Below, piece by piece: positions 1 through 9,200 of a DNA stretch of 12,800 nucleotides. The translations under genes and the position numbers were made by a program. Within the stretch, counting starts at the first letter, position 1. Every line of letters starts with the position of its first letter. Source of the stretch: Phoronis pallida (lineage: Eukaryota > Phoronida > Phoronidae); the NCBI GenBank assembly GCA_028565715.1, contig JAOXYC010181468.1, forward strand, positions 1-12,800, read 5' to 3'. The notes under the pieces were generated by a model, which saw only the letters and a program-made list of their open reading frames with translations, made no database searches and was not told the DNA's origin.

Positions 1-140
1 TTTACCGTGTTCAATAAAACATGAGTCAAAATCACGCCCTGAGTTTTCTATGTGCGACAAGCCGCCCGCACTTACAGGTAGTAAGTAAAGTCTTTCTATC
101 ATTTTTTTACAGACTGATTTCTCACTCTTGTACTTTGCAG
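1..140 (+). other. Upstream region, possible 5' UTR exon and short intron
   Basis: A CG-containing stretch (GCGACAAGCCGCCCGC, 53-68) leads to the donor-like ACAG|GTAGTAAGT at 78-86. Two acceptor-like sites follow (TTTTTACAG at 104-112, TTTGCAG at 134-140). This could be the end of a non-coding first exon and a very short intron. No TATA box or initiator is evident. The open frame from 21 is not supported, because it runs across these sites and shares no feature with TNIP. Confidence 0.35.
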
Positions 141-181
141 AGCTTGGATGAGTATTCATTAAAACTGAGTAACAAAGTAAA
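141..181 (+). promoter_or_regulatory. 5' UTR part of first coding exon, with 4-codon uORF
   Basis: The ATG at 182 has A at -3 and is preceded in frame by TAA at 170-172, so it is the first possible start in this exon. A polypyrimidine-rich run ends in TTTGCAG at 134-140, a good 3' splice site, so this exon probably begins at 141. The upstream donor could be ACAG|GTAGTA at 78 or GTAAGT at 81, giving an intron of about 60 bases. Alternatively, it could be a spliced-leader trans-splice acceptor. A tiny upstream ORF (ATG 148 to TAA 160-162) lies in the leader and may reduce initiation at 182. The transcription start is not visible. Confidence 0.5.
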
Positions 182-278
182 ATGTCAGAAGCTGATGCAC
201 GTTCATCCGTAGATTTCAACCGAGTGTTGAAGGAAAACCAAGCCCTTAACAGTAAAGTTAAGGGCTACAAGACCTACA
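182..278 (+). CDS. TNIP1: TNIP exon 1: start codon and N-terminal coiled coil (residues 1-32 plus one base)
   Basis: The exon opens MSEADARSSVDFNRVLKEN and continues with a Lys-rich helix ending GYKTY. It ends at the donor ACA|GTAAGA in phase 1. The pattern F-x-R-[LV]-x-K-E-N-x-x-L-x-x-K-x-x-G matches what I recall of the vertebrate TNIP1 N-terminus. This supports both the family call and the choice of start. Confidence 0.85.
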
Positions 279-3200
279 GTAAGATAAATTTTTTAAAACA
301 TACTTTTTCTATGTTAGTTATCGTGTCTGTCAAAAAAACCTGCTTTTGACATACATGTTTTCTTAATTGCTTTAAAAAGTTGAGTTGCTAAATTCAGTTT
401 TCAGCCGAGGAAGCGCTTTTTGGCACACTCGATACACTAACAAAGGTGTTTTGGGAAATCATAGAATCTGCTGGTGTTTCCAATTTCATTTTTATCATTG
501 AATTTTTACATTGAAACTTTGTTTATTTTGTCACTTCTTTTGTTATCAGTTACATCTACTAGTAAAAGAAGTCTTTTGTATACAAAGTAACCGAAAACAA
601 AACAAAAAATAAACTATTTTTATAAAGAAAAGTTCACTATATTTCGAGATTCAAATGTTTCCAAAATGCAGAATTGTGCTGAACATTGTATCTGTAAAAT
701 TTTGATATTTTTAAATGATTGTAATTTTAAAAAAGTGTCAGAGTAATTATTTTTCTTTAGTCTGTGATGTTATGGAGAGTATTTTATAAATATAAATGAT
801 TGAGCATGAATCCATAAGATTTAATGAAAAACGACTATACTTTTCATGATAAAAATATAAATTATTATTATAGGAATATAATTTAGTTGAAAGGGCAGTT
901 GTTGAGTGTTGTGCTGTTAAACTTACCTATACTTCTTTTAAGTGAATAATATATAGTTTTTATCAAATATTCAGGAGAAATGGAGATTATTTTTCACCCT
1001 ATTCTTTTCTTGTTGTAGATGAGCAGTTACAGAATGTCAATTCAAAGCTGCAAAATGAAGTAGAAGAGTTGAAAAAGTTACTGCAAGTGAAACAGGTATT
1101 GGATCTGTTTCGTGTGGATTTTTCAGTGAACAAGTAGCTAATAACAAGCAGTTGTATTTTTGAGAAAATTTGGATCAGTCTTTTTATCCAAATCACAGTT
1201 CTCAAAAATCTAAAGAATGTTAAGCCTTTTGACTGCTTGCATTTAAAGTTCAAATGTTCAGATAACCTGTTAAAAGCATTAAACATTTAAAAATGATTAA
1301 AATCATTTATGTGGTATGTAACAAAGTTATAGCTCAGTTCTTTTAAATAAAGCTTATTGGACTCTTGCCCTCTGAGGAAATGGGTTCACAGTACGTAGTT
1401 TGTCCTATGACACTGAACTTATTGGCATTGCATGTTTTCAATTGTTTCGTGGTTTTTTTAATCCAATTTAAATTTGTAGTGGTTTGCCACATAAGAAATG
1501 TGTGACATGACTAAATGTGTCCCGTGACAAAAATCAGCTTTGTGCCTGATACTTGTGATTAATTGTCCAGTCAAAAGAACCCAGTTCATCAAAATACCGA
1601 GTTGAGAAATTAAATAAGACAAATTTTGACAAAAAATCATGACTTTTGAAATTTTTCACATCACCATTGATTTGAAGTGTTGGATTTGTAATAAACATTT
1701 TATTTTTTGTCTATGAACTTACTAGTAAAATTTTGGTTTATTGATTGAATAAACAGGCAAGCAACGGAAACACTAATAATGACATTGAGGATATGGACGA
1801 TGACCTTCAAACAGACTCACTCCCTTCCATTGAGGCTACCAGTGATACCCGCAGGATGAACAATTCAAGAGATATCAGTCTCTCGGCAAAACCAAAGGCT
1901 ATTGTAGCAAATGGAAGTGGCGCAGCTGCCTTCCCATCCGAGGTGAGTTTCCTCTATTGGCGGAGATACCAACTGTTCTATTTATGTGGGAGGGGTTCAG
2001 TATATCAATGAAAATATCATTCTGTAATTCTTTAAAAAATTTGAAAATCTAGATTTTCAAATCTGAAAAATCTGACTTTTAAGACATTTGATCAAAGAAT
2101 GTGCATCTTATTTTCTGCATTGGGGGTGAGTTTCGCATGAAATTATTTTCAATTTTAAGTCTCTAAATGAGTATCCCTTCTATACAACTTTGGTCAGGCC
2201 GTACCTCCAACTAACATGGTCACTTTGCAATCATTATTAACTTAACTGTATATCATGTTAAAACCTTTATTGGGGCTATTTCAAATATTTTGCTCTGCTA
2301 GCAAACAACATAAAAATGTGAGCTTCTTTGACCATTTTATGGTTATTCTCATACAGAACTATGATGCCTCGTTGAGAAGTCCAGATATTACATCCATGGA
2401 TGTCAACAACATGACTGATATGTTTTCAAAGTCAACTGGGGTTCATGGCTCTTCCGTCGTTAAGAACTCTGTTTGGACTACACTGAACATTACAAAATTG
2501 GAAAAATCTAACAGAACATACAAGGTAACTGATAATGTCTTATTGTGTCCCAACTTCACACTTATACAATATCTTTCCTATAACTTATCTCTATCAATAA
2601 GAAACCCTCAATCGAACTAAATCAAATATTGAATTTTTAAAAAGTCACATTTTTGCAATTTCAGTAATTTTTTCTTATCTCGTTAAAACAAATATCTCAG
2701 TAAAGTTAAAATTTTAATAACCTGAAAATCCTTAAAACTCAATCAAAACAGAGGATAAAATACTATGCATTTCGAGTGTCAGCTGGGATTTGCTTACTGG
2801 AGAGTATCATCATTTATCCATTGTGTGTCTTGTTTACTTTACTGTACCCCCGATTACACAAGCAAGCATACATTCAGCACCAACACAAAGACTGTTCAGC
2901 ACCCACACAAAGACCGAGTTAACACAATTATCTCTGAGCGCTCGCTTGCAATTGTTCGATGCAAGAAAGGATCTCGCCAAAAACCTACCCGGATAAGCGA
3001 GATTGAAATCCCACGTGGCGCTGGAAATGAGTTATAAATGTTCATTTCCTCAGCCACATTCTCATAACATCTGGCAAATGGAACTATTGGTTTTGGATAA
3101 GTTTCAAAAACCAGATTGGAATTCTTCTGAGTCAGTCTATTGATTATGTATTAGCTGTGGAATGTTATCAATAGTGTACACATAGACTGCCTATGATTTT

Positions 3201-6200
3201 CAGCTCAACTGTAATGGATTTCTTAGAATTTTCTGAGTTCTTAGAAACTCCGGAATGGGAACAACCTTGAGTCAACACCGCAGTTATGGTTGAATTCTTA
3301 GAATGTATACACAGCATTATTCTTCAGGACACTTTGTTGGATCATATTGATAACTTCTTCAAAGACAAATGTAGTGCCAAATCCAATTATCATACTGCTA
3401 TGTAAAGAGGTAATTGCATTTGACAAAAAGCCAAAAAGTTGTTTATGTTTATTAGAGCCTGATGATGAAATTTTTTGTTCAGGAACACAATAAGGCATTG
3501 CTTGAGCAGAATAGACAACTCAGTCAAGAGATTTCGCAATTGAAGTAAGTTGTTTACCTTTATTTAACTGCCTAAGATTTTGATTTGCTCATTTTTTCAA
3601 TCAAAGGAAAACTTTGAATTCTGTGTGTGTAATTGCATTTATTACATGTTTATAAAAAGAGGAGTGAGCTACAGTTCATTATCAGAATATGTAAAAACAA
3701 TGGATGTTAGGCTATCCCGTGCCTTTTGTTCCATTGCCTCTATCTAAATAATAACATAAAAATGATACATTCTCGTTTAATGTTAGAACACATTATTTAT
3801 CAGATATCATTAGTCACTCCTTTAATTGCAAATAAAACTAATAATTAAACATGTAAACTTCATATGATTTTCTAATAAAAGTTTTAAAAACATGTTTTTA
3901 ATGAACAAAAACATCAATTTTTAATTCTTAGATTTTTTTTTCTTAGAAATTACAGATATTTCAGTGCAGATATGAAGATTAATCTTTTAATCTAATAAAC
4001 ATGGCTTTAAATTGACCTTTAGCTTTGTTGCGGAAGCAGTGTTTAGGATTCCTTTTCCAGATGGTTCTGTGCTGAATTGGAGTTTAATCAAGAATTTTGA
4101 ATTCAAATTGTAGCATCAGACTTGCTGCAGAAGCAGAGTAGTTATATATTTTACACTTTTTAAAAATTAACATTGATTATAATCTAATTTAATGCAAGAA
4201 AGAGTCTTGTAAATTGCTTTTTGTATTTATACAGGTACCAAATAAGCCAACTCACTAAAAAGGTTAGGCCTACAGTACATGAACAAGACCAAAGCTTGAA
4301 CTCGTCATTGTCGAGCATGAGCTCTAATGGCTGGGTTAATGTCAAACCCTCATCAATACAAAACACCTACAAGTCTGAGGTAGAGCTTGTTCGAACACAA
4401 GGCTTGATTTAACATTTATTTTAAGTTTTGTTGACATAGTCAATTTTTTATATTCTTTGTGGATATCTGGATAGACTTCCCGCATTCATCTTTTAGTAAA
4501 AGGATGGACTATTTTTCAAACATTTTAAGAACAACCCCTACTTCATGGTGTTCATTCGCTATTAAATAATAGCCTTAACAATGTTTTCGCAAGGATCTAA
4601 TTTTTTAGGGAAGCTTTCCTTTAGAATATAGTTTTTATGAACGCCTTCATTGATGAAGCTGTGCAACCCAATATTGCTGTTCAAAACTGAGACTTGTTGG
4701 CATTCTCTTTATTAAGATATATCTACCGTACACACCTGGGTATAAGCCCACCCTCGTGTATAAGCCCACCCCCTGTTTTGATGATATTGTGGCAGTACAA
4801 AAATGCATTTAAATTCATACTCGGGTATAAGCCCACCCTAGTCATGAGTGTCACTCTAGTGGTAAAATTTCACTCTAAAATCCAATTAGTTTGTTCACTC
4901 ATCTAGAATAAGTGAGCCAGTTAGGTGTATTCACACAAAGCCTGTGTGTCATGTTTATGACCAGGTAATAACCCGTGTCCCCTCATGGCCATCACTTTGT
5001 AAACACAGTCTTTGTGATTGCATTAGTAACAATGACCCGTAGCCTTGGGCTACGGGGAATTTTTACCTGGGGCTAAAGGTCTAATGTTTTTTGGCATTCC
5101 CAATCTACAAGCCCATGGGCGCATACCAGGGTGTGTACGGTAGATAAACACTTAAGAAACTATATTTTTTAAAGAATGAACGCCATATGATAGAAGTTAA
5201 AATAACTTTGAGGGTCATAATTAAATTTTGAACTTCTCCATTGTTCAGAGATGTAACTTAACTGTATTAGCGTGACAAAAAGAAGATTGATTTATTGGCT
5301 CTCTAATTTACCACTAGATGTGACCTATTCCTTAACCTAACGGTAGAATTAATGGGGGAAAAATCTACAAAATATTTATAGAGAATCTGATGATTTGACT
5401 ATGCTAACAAAATCTGAATTCATGTTAATCATGGGTATCATTTTGCACTCTGCAATTAGAATTTGACTTGAAAAGACTTTTTTGGGACATCCTACAGATT
5501 GAATCAAACTAATTAAAAACTTTAAACTGCTCTAAACTTCTTTGATCTTGCCAACAAATACCTAAATTTTCAAACCTTCCTGAAAATTCCAATCCATACA
5601 TGTTTGTTTGTTATATTGTTATTGCCTCTTTTGAAAACTAACAACTAAACTACACTAAAAATAAACTGGGTACAAATAAACATTAAAAAAATAAAACACA
5701 AACAAATAAAAATAAAACATAGGAATGTTGTATGATATTAAAAACCATAAAATAAACATAACTAAAAAATTTAGTTCCAAAGAGGTAATAACAATGGTTG
5801 GCATGTTTTTGTCTGTTGTTTGTTATTCACCAATGTCTGCTCAGAGTGTTGAGAAATGGCAAAGTTAGAACCATTGCATTTTAAAACCTTCTCTTGTCGC
5901 CTCTGTTCTATTCTTATGCCCGATTCTACTTCTTATGGGGATGGGCAAATATTTCAGTAATGTCAGATTATGATATAAAAACCAATTTTAGTTTGAAATA
6001 GTCTCATCAGTTTTCCCATGTTGATTTCCTCTAAGAACTTTGTGACGTCATCAAGGAAAACTTTGTAAATAAAAACATTGGAAAAAAACTTTTTCTCTGA
6101 TAATTTCAATAGTTCCTAACAAGAAAACTGCCATAATATATTTAAAACAAGGATCATACCTCTTTGGTGAGTTTCTTGTTTCGAACTAAAATATTGAAAT

Positions 6201-9200
6201 TATCAGAGAGAAAAGGTGACACTTCCAAAGTTGTTTTTAGCTACAAAGTGTACCTCGATGATGTCACAAAGTTCTAAAAGGAAATCAACATGGAAAGAAA
6301 ACTTGTGAGTTTTCTAAAATAGTCACAATGATAACATTACCAACCATCATATGGTGCATCCAGAAATATTTGCCTATCCTCTAATCTGTAACTGGATGTA
6401 CCTTACAATGATGTTAATTTCTCTTGGACTACTGAATAGAGAACAGTTCAATTTAACTGATAAATTTTGAAAAATTCAGAACCCGACCGGGTCTTTTCAA
6501 AATTTATCACTTTCTGCCAGTAAAAGCATACATTTATTTGTATTCAATTTAACTCCATGTTTTGGAATTATGCCAGTTTATCACACACTTGAACGTCAAA
6601 AAACCTTAAATGTAACATTTATCCATTTATGGTGGTGAAAAATGCCTTTATTGAGTTTCTTAGCATACATCCTTGTTGTCAGGCCCATGCTTAATTTTTT
6701 TCTTGCATCCTTCTTGCATTTTTTACCTAGTATCCTTTCAAATGTCCCCATGTCTTGAAAAACGTTTTCTACCATATTTTTTCATCTTTACTTCCTTGAC
6801 TGTTAAAAACTGTCAAATATCATTTATTTCAAACTCTTTATTTCAACCTTCCCATGCATGGTTACAAATTAATGTTGTTAAAATATCTTCAGTTGGTAAA
6901 TTTGTTGGCAATATCAAAAAATCTATTTAAAACCTGAAAACATTTTCTTCTTGGGGTATTTAAGGTAGGTGGTTAAAGTTGATGTTGATTTTTTTCACAC
7001 TTTCATCATTTTCTGTGACTTTCTCAATTTTCCATTTGGAATGCATGGAGGGTCATAAGCATTCAAATCTGTAGTTATTACCCCTTGTCCATGCATTCCC
7101 AGAAAATTTGATTTTTTAAATTTTGAGTTTTAGATTTTAACAACTCAGTTGTGGCATCCATTGTTTTGACCAAAAGAGCATATTGGAAACTAATCCGGCC
7201 CTACTTATTTGTTTTATTGTTTCAATGCAGTGTTTCTGTCAGAATCAAAAACAATGTTTTTTTTAAATTTCATCGTCTTGGGTGAAGGTTCTTGATACAT
7301 TTTTTAAAGCATTTTTGAGATTTATGTCTTCGCCAAAAAAAATGTCTATAGCTTTTAATACGGTGCTTCAGACATAGAAATGGCGCTTTCACTTTCATGT
7401 TAATTTGCACATTTATATTAATAAGACTTGGCAATGCGGCATTTTTCGTTTGTAAGTCAATTTTTAAAATTTGATATTCCCTCACGGATTTACGGATTTG
7501 AAAATATCGTGGTTGAAATAACGCTGTTTTAAAGTTACTATAATTGGTTTTCAATAACTATTCATGTTTGGCCAAGAGACAATCATATGATAATTTATTG
7601 AAAAGTTTATCATGTTGCATTGCCGAGTCATAACCTATGTCTTTAAGGTATTTACAGTCTTGAAATTTTCTAATTAAACATTTTAACAAAGTCAGTACAT
7701 GATACCTTTGACCATGTTAACAACCATTCTTCGTTGGCTTGGGATAGTTCAGAGACCACCTCCTTAACCAATTAACAACAAACTTTTATTTTCCCAACAA
7801 GAATTTTTATGAAACAATCTATAAACTTTAGGAAAATTTTATACTTAAAGAAATGGATAATTAATAAATGTGCAAATAAATCCAGTGGACATTTTCTATG
7901 AAGTACCGCATTATATACCCTTTTCTTATAATTTTTTTATATTTACAGGATGATGATCAAACAAGACTGGTCAACATGACACCAGTTGGCAGTGATGCTA
8001 CACTTATGCAGTACAAGCAGCACATTGATAAAGTAATTATTAATCACTTTCTAGATATCATAAATTAAAAACAGATGATTTGTCCAAATGGTTAGGTATA
8101 CATTTTGATTGGCACATTATTCTATGTAGCATAGCATTAAGTTAAAGATACTGTCTCTGCATTGGTCAAAATTCAAAGCAACCAGAATTTTTGTGTACAA
8201 GTTCTTTGTAGAACATAACTTTAATACTTGCATCTGGGTAAACAAAATTGAAAAAAATCTGAAAGGGATGTTTTCAGAGCTTTGTATCCGATTTATCGGT
8301 TACAAAGGCTCTCAAATAACCCCTTTGCAGATCTTTTTGAATTTTTTACTCAGATGCAAGGTATGTTCAACAAAGAACTCCTACACAAATTTGCAGATGA
8401 TTTGCATTTTGATGTCGGATGTGGACCAACGAAGAGACAGTGACTTTAAGTACTCGGTTGCCAAACCAATGATGAATGGAACTATTAGAATGTAGCAGTT
8501 TGATTATAGTTTTATTGATAAATCAGAGCTTTAATAGACACTTTGGCGGTAGAGGTCCAATGAAAGCTTAAAGGTTTCATTATTATTTTAATAGTTGACT
8601 GCAGCTAACAAGCAATGGGAAGAACATGCGAAGAAAAATCAGGAGGATTTCGATAGACAGATCGGTTATATTGACAAGGAGAAAAATGAGTTGATGAGAC
8701 AGATTGAAGAACTGAGAACATCCGAGGAGAGAAGACAGGTGGATATTGACCGTATTCTTTTGTCAGCCAAGAAAAGATGCCAGGATGAAGAGGTATTAAT
8801 TTAAAGCTAATATGTTTGGAATCAAAATTATGAAAAACAAAAACAATTTAGATCCATAGTTGACCTTTCAGTTTATTTAAGGACCATCATGAGGAGTTAA
8901 CATAAGATATAACGTAGTTTATAAAAGTCATATTGTTCATACATCACAGTGATAAAAAAGAAATCAAAATGCATGATTGTATGTAGTGATCGTTTTGAGT
9001 TCACTACATATGAGAGTCTGGCCTCAGTTTTTCCAAATAAATATAAATTTTCAGCATTTTGCATTTTGCTTTTCAAGAAATTTGCCACACACTTTAGATG
9101 ATCATTCACAGTTTCTTTATTGGTAATTTTTTGAGTCCTCAACGGGACACTAAGCAGCTTATGATGATGATACATTTTCATGTGCGATTATGGTATCTAG

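Larger units (their letters stand above)
4721..5145. mobile_element. MITE-like element with terminal inverted repeats
   Basis: The ends ATCTACCGTACACAC (4721-4735) and GTGTGTACGGTAGAT (5131-5145) are exact 15-bp inverted repeats. The similarity extends about 15 bases further inward with changes (CTGGGTATAAGCCCA against CCTGGTATGCGCCCA). The 425-bp interior has no coding capacity, so this is a non-autonomous DNA transposon. TTAA occurs just outside both ends (4712-4715 and 5152-5155), with GATAT and GTGTTT between it and the inverted repeats. This could be a piggyBac-type target duplication, but TTAA is common in such AT-rich DNA. Superfamily is unassigned. Confidence 0.75.
4380..7948 (+). other. 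Intron 6, rich in inverted-repeat elements
   Basis: A 3,569-base intron with donor GTAGAG and acceptor TTATATTTACAG. It carries the inverted-repeat elements at 4721-5145, 5937-6381 and possibly 6960-7767, hairpins at 6458-6509 and 7038-7099, and an A-rich block at 5638-5770. The parts between (4412-4720, 5146-5637, 6510-6959, 7768-7948) show nothing beyond AT-rich sequence. Open frames on both strands inside it are short and lack domain support. Confidence 0.75.

Noticed and set aside
21-212. Open frame of 63 codons at the left edge
   Set aside because: It runs across two acceptor-like sites and out of frame over the TNIP start at 182, and has no recognisable feature. The ATG at 182 matches TNIP proteins.
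2945-2965. tRNA gene suggested by GTTCGATGC
   Set aside because: The T-stem pairs poorly, and no A box, anticodon arm or acceptor stem can be built around it.
2765-3037. Plus-strand open frame of 90 codons in intron 4
   Set aside because: It spans a tandem duplication, and a second frame is also open there. It does not fit the flanking exon phases and its sequence shows no TNIP similarity.
4741-4838. CRISPR-like direct repeats
   Set aside because: There are three copies of a 13-mer with unequal spacing inside a transposon-like element in a eukaryotic intron; there is no array or cas gene.
7270-7554. Minus-strand open frame of 94 codons in intron 6
   Set aside because: It is Lys-rich low-complexity sequence expected in AT-rich DNA, with no domain and no splice or start context.
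8193-8495. Plus-strand open frame of 100 codons in intron 7
   Set aside because: It lies almost wholly within the 8142-8449 inverted repeat and is a by-product of it.
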